Shown: positions 27,001 to 40,400 of the stretch, piece after piece
Numbering within the stretch: position 1 is the stretch's first letter
How the letters are laid out: each line of letters opens with the position of its first letter
Assembly (NCBI GenBank): GCA_013433145.1
Contig: CM024190.1
Location: forward strand, 496,001 to 560,000
DNA: 64,000 nt
Direction of reading: 5' to 3'
Origin: Ascaris suum
Taxonomy: Eukaryota > Nematoda > Chromadorea > Rhabditida > Ascarididae
Notes under the pieces: model-generated
The model's database searches: none
What the model was told of the DNA's origin: nothing
Seen by the model: only the letters and a program-made list of their open reading frames with translations
Program-made: the position numbers and the translations under genes

Positions 27001-30000
27001 GTTCAATACAGCTATGGTTTTCGTGTGTTCTGTGGAATCAATACTACACCTACTAAGAAATTGGAAGCAATAAAGACGGGTGTCGACGAATAGCTATCAC
27101 ACTGCTAATGCAGTACAGAAAAATTCGGATTTTATTCACTGCTCAAAGTGACGTCTTCAGCATAACCACACTAAAGCAGCAAACTCCACCCTCAGACGGT
27201 GACCTGTCTTCACCTTGAAATTTCACAGCATAAAGCGTCACACCTTGCAGATTCGTTCCAACCTTCCCCAACTCAAAATTTTTCACAGACTCACCTCCAA
27301 ATCGAAGTCCCCTCGTGGAAAGGCGTACTTATATACGCGCTTTGTACACGAGAACCTCGCGTTGAAATCCAAAGCAACTGGCGCCCACGCAAGCACACGG
27401 ATGTTCTTTGGTAAAACGCCGTTCAGCATCTTCAAGTACATCAGCTCACTGTGCGGCGGTGTAATTCGCGAATGAGGATCTGCATTTTCCGGCCAAAAGA
27501 CGTGCTCCCCTTCTGGGTCGCTTGATCTAAACAGAAATAATGCTTAGCTAGGAACGGAAGCGTGAAGCCAATTTCGGTTGGACGCGACGGTGGTTCAGAC
27601 GATTACATGCAAAAGCACGGACGGAAAGAGTTTAACAAAATCAGGTTTGCTACGCATAGCCTCTTGGGGATTTTGGCCGACGCTATATCTCGATTGCGAG
27701 CCGTTTTTGGATTACCCTTCTGCCCAACCCCAAACTTCATCATCACGTCCTCCAACGTGCAACGACACATCCCTCACCGTAACTTCTTGGAACAGCGGAC
27801 AATTTCATTTCAATATCTTTTGGCATTCAGGTTCACGAGCCGTGGTTGAGGGGAAGGCTACTGAAAACAAAGAATACAGCTCTCAGAACCTTGCCGACAT
27901 CTGTGTTGGCATATGCCTATGGTTTCTTGAGATTCTGGAATATTGACAAAACGACTTCCTGAATCCTTTAGCTTCCACAGACAATTATCAACAGCAGGGA
28001 GCGGACGGGAGATCCCCTTCTTCGTACGCCATTTCCAATTACGAGAAAAGCAACCGATACGACAGGACCGGTAGGAGGGTTTCTTATGCGGAGAAACTTC
28101 TTTTTTCTCATGCTCGTACCTTTGGAAAAAGACGCCTCAAAGGAAGAGCAAAGGCATAACTGAGCGGTTTATAAAAATGCAGGCGGCAGAAGCTTATCTT
28201 AATTTCTTTGACGGAAAAGAGGGGAGACTGGAAAGCTAAACTGAACAGCGCTGAAGCTGTGTCGTAATGTGTGAAACACCACTGTTTTTAAGCTGCAAAT
28301 TGGAGTGAATTCTAAACAGAAATCCTTTTCCACTATAGACATGAATTCGTAAGAGATTTGCGGTAACGAGCGTCGCCTTCATTCTAGACAGTCTTCAGCA
28401 GGAAGTTATATTTGAAATGATGCCATATTCAAGAAAATGACAAGCAGCACACACCTTAACGGGTGAGAGGAGAGGGGGTAAAGAGGTGGTGGATGGATTA
28501 ATGAACGCGTAAATCTGATTCGCCAGCAATCTTAGAAGAATTAAGCAACTAATTAAATGCTGGCCATGACAGCTGCTATAAACGACAACTCCCTTCAAAT
28601 AAAGTAATTAAAATGCCAATCAGCAAAAACCTGTTGCGTCAGCGTCAAGCTACAATGAAGATCGAAAGGTTTTAGCAACCCCTTCTGAACGCCCCCTACT
28701 TCGAGGCACTGTGAAGCCACTTATTCCTATCGCTGGACTGCGCTCATATCGTTATATTTGTTTCATAGTCTTCTAAGCTTCAGCTTTTTCCTGCGCTATT
28801 TCTACTGTGCAGTTGTTGCTCGAAGCATATTGCAATAACTGCCAAATATTTGTGCAACAAATAGAGCATGCTTCTGCTTACCTCAATACTTCTGGCTTCG
28901 AAATTTCTTCATAGTTGGTTCTTTTTTTTCGTAATCGCATTGTGAGAAAGATGAAGCGGAAATGCGAGTAAGCATTACCACAGCAGTACCACAAATTTTT
29001 AATACCAGGTAATCTCAAACACTCCACCACCAAAGCTCGAACACTTCGATGTGTAATAAGAAAACCGTCAACATACCAGACAGGACGCCTTCATATTCAG
29101 TCATCCCTCCCTCCCCCTCGCCCACCCAGATGACAAATTCTGTAGCAGATAGGTTGGCAGACACAAATAACGACTGCTTAAACCTGAGGGCAACTAAAAG
29201 AGTGATCAGTCACTGCTGACAAATGCTTTCCCTTAACTCCTGTCAATGGGTCTTGCAAATAATGGGCCTCGTCTCAAGCCGCAAACGATAAGTAACCAGC
29301 TTTCCTGTTGCAAGGGTTGTAGAATATGGATCCCAAAGGACGGCCAGTGCATGCTTTTGAAAAACTGGCCTGATTTTCCACGAGCATCGATCTCAAATAA
29401 TTCAGCTCCTGGCCTTCCATTCCCAGACCTGAGTTCTTAGTCTAGAAAACCCTCGAAACATTTCAAGCGCTGAGGCTTCCTGGATACCTCGGGGTCCGAG
29501 CATTAACGAAATCCTTGAGGCATTTCGCGTCTCGTGGTTTTCTGAATATTCCCGGAGTGCCCCGATTCCCAGCCCTTATGAAGACCCTCAGGTTCAGTCA
29601 GTGTTAACTATATCGTTGAGTTATTTGCAAAAGAGTGCGGCGAACCTTACAATAAGTGAGGCGATTTGTCTGAAAGCAGAGACGCCCTTGTCTGTGCGAC
29701 CACTTCGAATCCACTCGCACTTATTCCAAGATTCGATGAGCCTTGTTCTTAACAGTGCATCCTTTATTACCTCTTCCACCTGAAATACCTCATAAAATAA
29801 TCTTCCTCAAGAATAAATTCGAAAGCGTTTAATGGAAGGAGATACCCAATTCAATAGCAGGATGTGCCATCATAGCACAGTAAGCCCAGCATGGACATGA
29901 CAACGTTTAAGAACAGCACTACAATAGGCTTTTTTTAAATATCTAACAATATAAATGTAAAAAGCCTTTCATTAAAAGAAAGCAATGAAACAGTTATTAA

Positions 30001-31457
30001 CTTAGCAGTTCAGCAACGAATATTTCTGCGTGCAAAACGCGAAAAATACAGGATGCATGCACAAGCCGGATTCGAAAACTGAAGGCGTTAGCTGAAGAAC
30101 TACCACAAAATCCACCTAAACGTCCCCTTCACAATCCGGCTATGCGCCTAGCCTTTAACAATCTAACTTATGTTTCCCTTGGCGCCTCATTTCTCTCCTC
30201 ATTGGATCACTGCGCTCATAACAGTACAACGGCACGAGTGATGCCTCTCACGATCAACGAATCAACCCTCCACCGATCAGGAAAGCCAAGAAAACTTAAG
30301 ACTTTCCAATGATGCATTCAAAACAAACAAAGTGAACAAGCATGAAAAAAAGTAAGATTGTAGCAGAAGTAAAAGAAGTGGACAAGCGAGCCTGGGAAAC
30401 TGATGACAGTCTTTCAGATCATGCGGTTGTTAAAACATTTAACAACAAAGAAAATGTCCCAAATAATGCTCTTTCCTACAAACGAACCAGCCACACAAAA
30501 AACCCACTTAAACACCATTCTCGACGTTATACCACAAATGATTCCAGTCGATTTTAAATGTTCCATTTTTACTTTGACCATATTACCCATGACTTAGCCA
30601 GGGATACCATTTCCTGATAAAACCATATGGAGAACTCGCCCTGCATATAATGGGTGATACATCACTTCTGCTAAGTGAAAGATCGTGACACTCTCACCTG
30701 CCTTACTTCATTGAAAATTGCCTCCACGACGAGATGTACTCCGTTCTACCACTAATCTTCTAGAATAATAACCTTCTGGAGGTATTTTTATTTTCAATAT
30801 CCTTTACGGACATAGCAACACTTGACTAGTTCGCATGAGCACGACCTACAAACTCACTCCTTCCCAAACCCCTTCCCCTCACCTTGCTCATCATACCTGT
30901 CCCCTTATAAAACCGAAATAACTGCCCTGTGTAACAATACTTCACAATGAGCTCTCCAGGCCAGCGGCTTGACCGTTCCTACGAAAAGGGTCCTTTTCAG
31001 CTGCCCAACATTTTAGAATTCAGAAATATTATGGATTCGGTAGAACCTCATAAGGTTTTCAACACAGGATTTAGTCTTGCATGCGCAGCACTCCTCGATT
31101 TCACCCCTCCTCAGCATGCAAGAGGAAAGTGGCCAAATTGGAAGTAAGCGGACAGCTATATAGGAAACAGAAAACGTCCGCAATCCCCTTCTCGGATATG
31201 AAGAGGTGTCTCTTAAGTAATGATCACATTTCGAAGATACAATCTGAAGCACTTGAGTTGCCAAGTACTCGACTTGGCCAGATCTCGCTAACCGTATTCA
31301 CAGTGTCTTGCTGCTGCACGAGGCCTTCATACTCCCATCCATAATAGAGGAACATAAGCGCGATGCGACGCTTGGGGTAGCGGAAAAAGTCGAACTCACG
31401 AAGCTGCTTGATCCTCTTTGCCTTCAAATTCGAACGAGTCCCGTTGTGACTATCCAT
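23638..31457 (-). CDS. PUS3: PUS3, tRNA pseudouridine(38/39) synthase
   Basis: Eight exons on the minus strand: 31457-31293, 29779-29646, 28920-28882, 27526-27295, 26619-26486, 25445-25316, 24537-24350 and 23893-23638. They give 425 residues (human 481) with all phases consistent. KRRIALMFLYYGWEYEGL opens the TruA-like fold. RSGRTDKGVSAF carries the catalytic aspartate (residue 85). Then come LNGVLPKNIRVLAWAPV, NARFSCTKRVYKYAFPRGDF, GEHDFRNICRID, SSGFLWHQIRCVMALMYEIG and VISELLDIEKTPRKPAYGL. The C-terminus has the family motif VPLNKRPTCDGLE and then a lysine/arginine-rich tail, possibly a nuclear signal or RNA contact. The enzyme isomerises U38 and U39 in the anticodon stem of tRNAs. Exon 3 is only 39 bases with an A8G acceptor; it was found because the exon 2 donor AG|GTTCGC and the downstream phase require it. 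The start is the first ATG after an acceptor-like AG. Confidence 0.94.
23973..24028. repeat. (TA)28 microsatellite in PUS3 intron 7
   Basis: Fifty-six bases of uninterrupted TA dinucleotides, 80 bases upstream (in transcript sense) of PUS3 exon 8. It is likely variable in length between individuals. Confidence 0.98.
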
Positions 31458-31461
31458 ACCT
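31458..31461 (-). promoter_or_regulatory. Acceptor-like AG two bases before the PUS3 start codon
   Basis: The minus strand reads GGTTTTGTAG, then GT, then the PUS3 ATG. The AG at 31461-31460 would leave a 2-base leader and suits trans-splicing. An alternative is an upstream non-coding exon joined here. It is inference from position. Confidence 0.4.
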
Positions 31462-32836
31462 ACAAAACCGCTTCGTTGTATCACGTCTGCAGTACCCATT
31501 AACGCAAAATGGCACTTATCCATTTCAACGAACGAACGTCAGGCACAATGCAAAACACATCGACTCTATACGCCCGTCTTTGATATGCCTGGGATTCCTC
31601 AAATGGAAGCATCGAGGTGGACGGCCACTGGTTCCAATGCGGAAACGTCGATACAAGGTAGGGTTATTGAAACGTTTTCGTCAGAAACTTGCAGCTAAAA
31701 TAAGACTTTCACGGGAGGTTACAAATGCTGTCCCTTCAGGAGTGAATAGACACTGCTAATTTGATATTGTTAAAACACGTTACCTGCACGGCAAACTAAC
31801 ATAATAAAATATACCAGATACTCAAAACATAAACGGCAACGCAGTGGCACTATTGAACGGGCCGAAAAAGGCAGAGGAATATCATACAAATCCCTGACAG
31901 TAAAACCAATTTGCTAGGACTTTCAAAAACACAGTACACTTTCGTTTACTCACTCCTACTAAATAATGTTACACTTCCTTAGCACCGACCGAACTCCCCT
32001 TCTAATTACAACCCAAACACACATACAATAATCCACAAAACTATCCAATGGCCACCGTTCATTTTCATATCCAAATCATCCAAAGTGGGCATTAATCTCA
32101 TCAAATCTAATAACTTTAGCTCCAATTGACCCTGGTTTGAGACCATCGGATGGAAAGTGGCACATCCTTTGCAAAAATCTGAAAGAAGCACGCAAAAACT
32201 GCAGAGCTGCAAGTCTGCAGAAACGAGACGTATAACTACATGGAGAGCGTAAAACCAAAAAACGCACGGCGCAACTGCAATAAGGTCCTAAACTTTTTCA
32301 ATTCGACAACGAATACAATCTATACAACAAAATAAAATCAAAAACGCAACCACCACCTCGATCATCCATCCCCCCACCCCAACACATCACCACTCCACAC
32401 CGAAACTAAAAAACATTCACCACAACCAACCACTCGCCGAGCGGTGTCGGCCTGCTGTAGCGCTGCACCACTAATTTGTATCACGGGATGAAGTTGAAAA
32501 CATGCTCCTCTAGACGAAATCTGAACTCTCAATATTCCACAGCCTACGTTATCCCAACGTTCAACCCAACGTTCGAGGTGGGTGCTTTCAGTATTCCTTG
32601 CTTTGACAGGCGCGCCAAATTCGAAAAATCTGTTCATTAACACTAGAATTTGGATTCTTCTTTCAAGTCGAACTTATGTGAAATCTAGTCAAGGGTACAA
32701 ATTAACAACTAAAGTCTTGACCGTCCCTTCAGAAGCATTCGACGACAATAAGCATTTTCAAAGCACGAAGCTCTCGAAGCAAGGATCAGTGATCAGTCGT
32801 ACTTGTTTGTTGAACGGAAATACGGGGATATTGCTT

Positions 32837-33039
32837 TAGCAATTTACTGCTGCAACTAACGCATATTAAACCGTATCCCTTACTTCATGAAATTCTAAGA
32901 AATCCAAAAACTCCGAAAATGGAATATAAACAAATTTAGCCGCAAACATGATGGCACATTACGCACACTGCTTGAAAAACTACAGCAATCAAATGGATAT
33001 ACGAGATGGGCATAAAACATTTGCTGCAGTAAATTGCTA
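32837..33039. mobile_element. MITE-like element bounded by 19-base inverted repeats
   Basis: The left end TAGCAATTTACTGCTGCAA (32837-32855) is repeated in reverse complement at 33021-33039 with one mismatch. The enclosed 203 bases carry no plausible gene. The size and terminal inverted repeats suit a non-autonomous DNA transposon. No clear target-site duplication is visible, so this is tentative. Confidence 0.35.
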
Positions 33040-33047
33040 TACATCAA

Positions 33048-33117
33048 GGGAGGGGGGGGAGGGGGGTGGGGGGGGGGGGGGGGGGGGGGGGGGGGAGTGG
33101 GGGGCTGGGAGGAGAGG
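33048..33117. repeat. G-rich tract with an uninterrupted run of 28 G
   Basis: Seventy bases almost entirely G, with the longest run at 33068-33095. It begins nine bases after the right end of the MITE-like inverted repeat. It could form G-quadruplexes on the plus strand. Its exact length may be an assembly estimate, because such runs sequence poorly. Confidence 0.97.
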
Positions 33118-34434
33118 ATTACGCGATTGGGCATTCGCTCCCTATGGACTCATGCAAAGGAATATTTATCACACTGACTTCTGCGCCATAAAGTAGTTCA
33201 GGTTTTGTAATTTAAGCGCTAAGAGAGTCTGCTGTGATTTCCTCTACACGTTTATGAGGACAGGTAGAATTTCCTTCTACGTACTACACCACTTCAGAGA
33301 AAAAAAAGCTGGAACTTGCCTTGTGTTGCACTCCGCGCTTTATTCGTTTCTCTTTTGTTGTGATTTCGATGACGTTCCGATGTACTATTCCGCTCTCTTG
33401 CATTATTGTTTGGACTCTACTTTAAATAACTTTAATCCATATGTTGTGTAATCGTTGCGTCACCATAAGCAGCCACCCCGAATACATTGTGTATGTTGAT
33501 TTTCAGATGCTGCGAATTGCAGATGCCCCTTGAAGATGAAAATCCCCCTCTTCACTTCACTTTTCCATTTATTAAAAAAAAATCAGAAATAACATAAACG
33601 GTCCGACTTCTTTTTATTAAATTTCATTAATGGCATAAACGAATAACATTCTTAAACAAAACGTAGTGCTAAATGGTCAAATCAATAGGCTCCTTTTGAG
33701 CGATTTCCTTTAATTGTTTAATTACTTTACCTTCAATATTGCGATCGCGCTGCATGTTTTCTGCTTTTCACTGACACCTCAATGGACCATAATCATTTTC
33801 CACACTATAAAAATAATATAGCACCACAGTCAGTTATGGTTGGATCGCGGAAGCTTTGATCGCCCGAGCACTTCAAAGAGTGCATCACGCCGACATCATA
33901 GAACCCTTCAATATTCTTTATTTCCACTGTCCAGATGACCGTGAAGGTAAACAATAACTACGATTATGATGATAGACACCAAATAAACCCGCTAGCTTCT
34001 GGCCGATCCTCCATGCTTCTTATTACTTCTTCCGGTTCATTATCCAACAATTATCTAGCAGTAGCAAACTCTGCTTTTCCTAACAGCTAAATGGTGGAGA
34101 AAGAGGAAACCACATGGGCGAAAAGTCCTTGAAAGACTCGCAACTTTCTTTAAAAATTTCATGGAAACCAAAGCAGACGTGTTCCAATGAATATTTATCC
34201 TTTTCATATATCAGAGCCCATAATGCATTGTTTTTAAAAACGAATATCATCTGTAGCAATAACAGCCAAACGTAACTTCTTATAGAACTCGGCAAAGGTA
34301 TCTGGTAGTAACTTACTGATCCGCTTGCATTACAGCTTACTCAACACAGAGTTTTATACAACTTTATGCATGTGGAATAAAATATACAATCGTAACGCAA
34401 ACAGTAGATCGTTTTGGTAGATCTCTGATGTTGG

Positions 34435-37400
34435 TCAGATAGCCAACTGTACATGGGGGAAATTCTTGGCCGAAAGCTGTTGGAATACCAGTGCATGATT
34501 GTCGCTATCGTCTGATGACGAACCCGGCGATGCAGATGGCAAGGAATGCCTGTAAGCTTTTACTTCCACTCTATACTGTAAGAGGTGCAGTAATCAGTTA
34601 CGATTACCATAGTTACCACGCAAATAACAACAGACGTGGGTTACTGTAGAAACTGATGGAAGCAACACGTCTTACGTTTATCAATGTGTAGTTTACCTTT
34701 CAATAAGATGATATGCAAAACTCCCTCTGGTCGACATCATCTTTCTGTCCTCTTTAAAAACACCTAAGAACTATGCCGTTGTTGAACATTTGAAACAGCT
34801 TCAAGAGCCCCTTGAGTGCTAGCAAGAAAATCCAATCCAAGCCTTTCCTGTGACTGCTTCATTCAAGCTAAACAATTTAAGCATTAGCGGACGTACTTTC
34901 TTCTCTGCTTCTGTTCTAGTAAAGGAGGAACGAACGAATAGAACAACAAAGTATAATGTCCCTCTTCAGCACATTACATTTCATATTTGCAAGGATGTCT
35001 AATTTCAGGATAACTTTTCCGGGTGAAACTAGCTGTAGTCAATGAATATAAAAGCGAACAGTCAAACTGCCAGTATGCCTACTCGTATCTCAGCAAAAAA
35101 AAAGCCTTTAATGGACCCTTGCAGTTAAAAAAGTCAAAAACCTTAGTACCTCTGAACGTTTGAGGCGACTGCGTTTTTGTCATTACGCTTCTCTTTAGCG
35201 CGTCGATTTTGAAACCACGTTTTCACTTGCCCTTCGCTAAGACCAAGCGATTCGGCAATAAGGATTCTCCGTGTTCGAGGCATATACTGATCCGTCAGAT
35301 ATTCCTTTAAACACATTTCCACTTACAATATTCAGTCGTCCACAGAAAATTTTACCCATTTTCATAAGCTTTCGGCAGTAAGGAAAAGATGCCTCCATTT
35401 GAGAAGCTTTCAACTCAATGGAGTGAAATTTGGTAGGCTGGTTAATGTAATATCCATCAGCACATCTACAAATTCAGTTTCTTATGTGATGTGACAAGGT
35501 GGCTCTATCATTAAGCAACCTTTTTCTGCTGGAGATAACGTCTATTACAGAAAGCATTTATGTAACAGGGATATAAAACGAAAGATTCTAAGTCATCATT
35601 ATCCGGGAAAGGAAGCACCACCCCAAAACTTTGAAGCCGCATAAAAGGCTTTGAGCCTGACAACAAAAATTCTTGCTTATGAAATTACTGTAGAATTTTT
35701 CTGAGTGAGAAGTGAAAAAATATTACCAAGTGTTAGTATTACTACAATGTTCCAAAGAATTTTTTACGGATGTTCTAGAAATTTTTGACGCTTTCGACGC
35801 CAATGAAAGGAAAGGTTTCTTTCTCGTTGGCTGCATGTTCCAAATTTGGAGGGTTTTAAAAGGTCTTAATATGAATCATTCGTAGGGGATCTAAATAGCG
35901 CAACTGCACGTGGTAAGTATAAGGTTAAAGATAAAGGTGATAAATTAACACAATAAAGTTACTTGTTCGATTTCAGCAACATCCGATAACAAACGTACAG
36001 TAGACAAGTAGTGAATATATAGGAAACGTGCTGAATAAAAGAAACCCTGTTATAGATAAATACATCACCCAATAATCAGAACACATTTAATAAGAATATG
36101 CACATCAGGAGATAACCGAATTTAATTCAAACGAGAAACAAAAAGTTTATTAATCTGCAAAATGAAATATGCCAATCTCAATTAATAAAATATGTGTTGT
36201 GCTTGATTGCTCACTTTCTAGTAATAAAAAGAAAACTCAACGATTGCAAATTTCAATCAAAGAAAATATGATCGCAAAGCAAATCAAGACGGCTAATTAG
36301 ATAACAGAGAAGTCAATAAGGTGATAATCTATAACTTATCGCTTTAAAAATTGCAAAAGATTTCACATATAGAGTTATGATAACCGGATATTACTAATAA
36401 AACGAAAATAAACTAGCAATGGTCGGTAGCAGGGTTTAAAACATTTCATAGCAATGACGAGATGACCTAATTATTAAACTCTCCGAAAGTATAGTTTCAA
36501 ACGGCTGTCACAAATTCGAACAAAAATGCTCATCTACATTTGCGTTTGATACTACTAAAATTCTATAAAAAGTCTACAAGTGAAGAAGAACCAATATACA
36601 GCAAGAAGAAGCAATTATTTTATTGCGATAAGGCGTTCTATTCCAATATATAATAAATTCAATTCGTATTGACGCAATGCAACTGCAAGAGATTTCCGAA
36701 AAGAATTAGCGAATCGCGTTGAGCAACATTTCTAGACCTCTCACTCATATTTACATCATTTAAGGCTCTCACTATTCCAACCACAGCATCTTCTATTAAT
36801 TCCACGAAATGATACACCTTAGATCGTCCTTTTTCTGATTTCTGATTAAAAGATTTGATTCCTTCACCTTTTCTTTCAAATGTTCGTCCTTTATGTAGAA
36901 GAACTTTCTTAGAAATAGTCAGAACAAATGTAAAATTTGCATATCAACGGTTATTTCATACAGTGAAACCCATATTTGTATCGACAGAGTGTATGATGAA
37001 AAACAAATGGAGCAACATGCCAGAGAATCTGGCAAGTAATGAACTTCTAGTTCGTGCTCAACTGATCAACTTTTTTCACAAGCTGTCAATAAAAATTGCA
37101 GTATTCAAAATAATGCATTCATATTTTAACTGATCCAATCTACCGTATGATACAGTTCACAAAAAACTTCGTCATTCTGTAAATCGACAAGAATAAACCA
37201 AAAAACTGACCAATGCAAAATGAAAATCCATCCAGCTAGTGTAAAATGTAAACATCTTTTCTTCATCTTTATAAATCTATAAAATCTATATTGCGTGCGT
37301 AGATAATCGATCAATGTGGGAAATACAAGATCTCATAATTCTATCTTCAGTGACTTTCAAGTTGAAGCAACTAGACCGAGGGAGGCACAAGCCCATATAC

Positions 37401-40400
37401 CCACACAGGTACGACGTAGCCATGACTCACTCTTACTAATCGAACTCGTAAATACGCACAGAATGGCGAATATTCAATGGTGACGCTAAACTGTAAGAAC
37501 TGCAATTATTGTCGTCACGTATACCATATGTAAGCTTATGAGATAATGCAACATGTTCTCAATGAGAGATTATTTCCTCGCAAGTATATCGTAAAAAATA
37601 TAGCAAAAAAATACTTTTTTTTTGATTTTTTGAAAATTTCTACAAAACTATGACTACAATCTCTGAATGTTGTGATTCGATAATATGAACTAACCTCTAC
37701 ATTATCTACATTTCCCTACCCCTTTCTCAAGCGCATCCCTTCACTGCTTTAGGAAAAAAAAATTATATATGAAGGAGGAAGGCATCTACATTCGCCTAGT
37801 AACTACACGGCGGTCGAAAAGGTCAGCGGACTTATGTTTGACGCTCCCACATTATCGCGCGTTGAAAAAGAAAAGTTAGCTGCTACTCTTCAGCAATTAA
37901 GAACGAGATTTGGTCAGTCAAGTCTAGAACCAGGTCATACGGAAATGAAGAAAACAATCTTCGACAAGGTACGCGATGTAGGAGAACAGCAATAAGAGAG
38001 ATTCAATCCGATCTAGGATACACCGGAGAAAGCCTGGCTAACTCGATCGAAAGCGTGGTATCACACTGGAGGCTATGCCTAACTGCCTAACTCTCGTAGT
38101 AATGGCTGCCGTAGGAATTGTGACGACGGCATCCGCTTTTACTGCGAAGGGGTAAGCCTCATGTGTTGCATCCTTACGAGACGAGTCCGCCGAAGAAAAG
38201 AAGAACGAAGTAAATCAAAGACCAGTGTGCCGAAAGAAGGAGACGTCGCACAAGCAGAAGCGTCTCAAGCTGTAAGTTACAAAAATCGTCAAGGAGAAGC
38301 ACAGAGCTGTGAAGGTGCACGGCACACAACATTGTTCTTCCTTCTTTACCCTTCGAATTGGCGTCGCGAAAGCGAAGAGGAAAAAGCAAAATAGTTTAAT
38401 CTCCGCTAAGCTATTCCACCGTAGAATAAAATTTATTCTGCAAATCAAACGCGAAGAAGATTTGCAGAATTGTTGTAGCCGTAAAAGCATGACATCCGTC
38501 TTGGTTGATTGACGCGCTCGAACTTCCGATGCAGATTCGACGTCGCTGAATCAAAATATTCGTCTCGGTCGATGAATCGCTCGAATTTCCGATGCCGATC
38601 AGAAGCTAGATAAGAGCTCAACCTGACAACTATGCATTAGCGACCGATGAGTGATATGGAATGCCTATGAGGTCTTGAGGGCTATATAAACAACCCTCAA
38701 AACAGCTAGTTGCTTCCTCTCTTGCTAATTTACACGTCATTCGTGCATTTGTATTCGTCGTTCCTACTGCTCACTGCAACCTTTTCGTTATAACATCTTT
38801 TTAGCGATAATCTGTGCTATTCAATTAATCGCTCCATTTCCGATCTCTTCCTGCTCTCCCCTTCTCGTAAAATTTCTTTATTCAATCGTATTTCATCTCC
38901 TTCACTTTCAAAAACATTCTTGCCATTACCTTCTAAAGTTTAATGCTTCAACGATCTAGGTTTAATATATCTAAACATCTTGATAATTTAAATACAATAG
39001 ACGAACGATGTGTTTCCACTAGTTTAATTCAAAAATGTCGTGGGACGCGTTCTGAATGGGCCCACCCACAGCCACACATCGATGTAAAAGCGTGCGAGGA
39101 CTGCAAACATTGGCAAATATGTCCATTAATTTGCTCAAATAACTGTGCTACAAGGAAGGATGTGCACATGAGTTTTCCTCAATCTTCGCAAAGAATTTGA
39201 CGTGTTGAATAGAACATCATAAAATTTTCATAACCCCACCTTTCGTAACTTATAGAACGTACCGCTCACGGTCCAAGTTTATCGGGTAACTCAGAAAAAC
39301 TAGAAAATTTTCAGCTAATTCGTTCATCACGCCATTTCAAGTGCCTCAGTCGAAGAATGTCAATATGATTGCTTCGACAGCGTAATTTCTATCATTCACG
39401 AAACGATGCTGGATAATTTGCAATTCACTTTACTCCATAATAAACCTGTCAGTTAAAGGAAACAAGGAATGCTCAACCCTCGTAAGCAAACGACCTAACC
39501 GCAGTCCTTAACACTGGATTCATCATATCCTAATTTCACAGCAACGTAGGCACGGTATTCACAAAGTTCATACGGTATCCATTATCACTGATCGCTTTTC
39601 ACAAGTGCACAAAAATACTCCTGGGTTCTGTGGTATCCAGACCATTTACCCATAGCTCATTTACTCATCAAACAGGCTGAATGCATTTCACACTGACAAA
39701 TGCACGCATAAATACAAGCATTCAAACTCAGCATTTCGAACCACACTTCTACAGAAAGCAACTGAGGTCTATCACATGCAGTTGCTTTCAGCAGCGATTA
39801 TGGGACTCGATATGACATTTAACAGCTCAGTTCAGTTTTTACTGCAAACCGCAGGTAAAAGCAGGTTTTATGAGATATCCGTTATTTATATCACTGCCAA
39901 CCTTCTCGAGCGTATCTGCCTGTGTGGGAGTGAATGTGGTCCTTTGACGCCTTCTTGAACCGGTGCCACCGTTTGCTGGTGCCCTTTCTATTGGCGAAAC
40001 AAACGTTTCCGTATGTGCACTGCAAAATACAAATAAAGATGAGTATGAAGAAGAAATATACAGCAGTTATGGAATCTGGAAGTGAAAACGGAGGAAAACA
40101 TGCTGAGAGATTATGACAATGTACAGACAAGGTGACATCAGAGAAGTTTGTTCAGAAAAATTTGAATAAAATCAACGAAATATTTCATTCAAAAATTTTC
40201 ACAAAATTTCATAAAACTTTTGCTCATTACATTCATCTTACTTCCAATCGACATATTAAAGAGTGCAATGCATCAAATTTTTATAACAAAAATAATCATC
40301 AAAAAGAAATACTGATGTTACTGCTTTTGACTCATAACGCTTCTCAGTGGTAACACATCCACGGAGATTAACTTAAGGGATTTTTTTTAAATGGGTACTT

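Larger units (their letters stand above)
31462..34434. other. Gap between PUS3 start and homeobox gene stop, about 3 kb
   Basis: No conserved gene was found. It holds a less AT-rich patch at 31560-31760, where the plus strand is open with a basic sequence ending at a GTAGGG donor, and another at 32340-32640 with an open minus-strand frame. It also holds a MITE-like inverted repeat and a long G tract. The rest, 33200-34434, is AT-rich and featureless. Confidence 0.6.

Noticed and set aside
27562..27946. Overlapping plus-strand frames of 95 and 122 codons in PUS3 intron 3
   Set aside because: Two frames are open at once, start codons are not convincing, and no domain is recognisable. Local composition is enough to explain it.
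30947..31147. Plus-strand frame in PUS3 intron 1
   Set aside because: It is antisense in an intron, with no motif, and its frame is not supported by splice sites.
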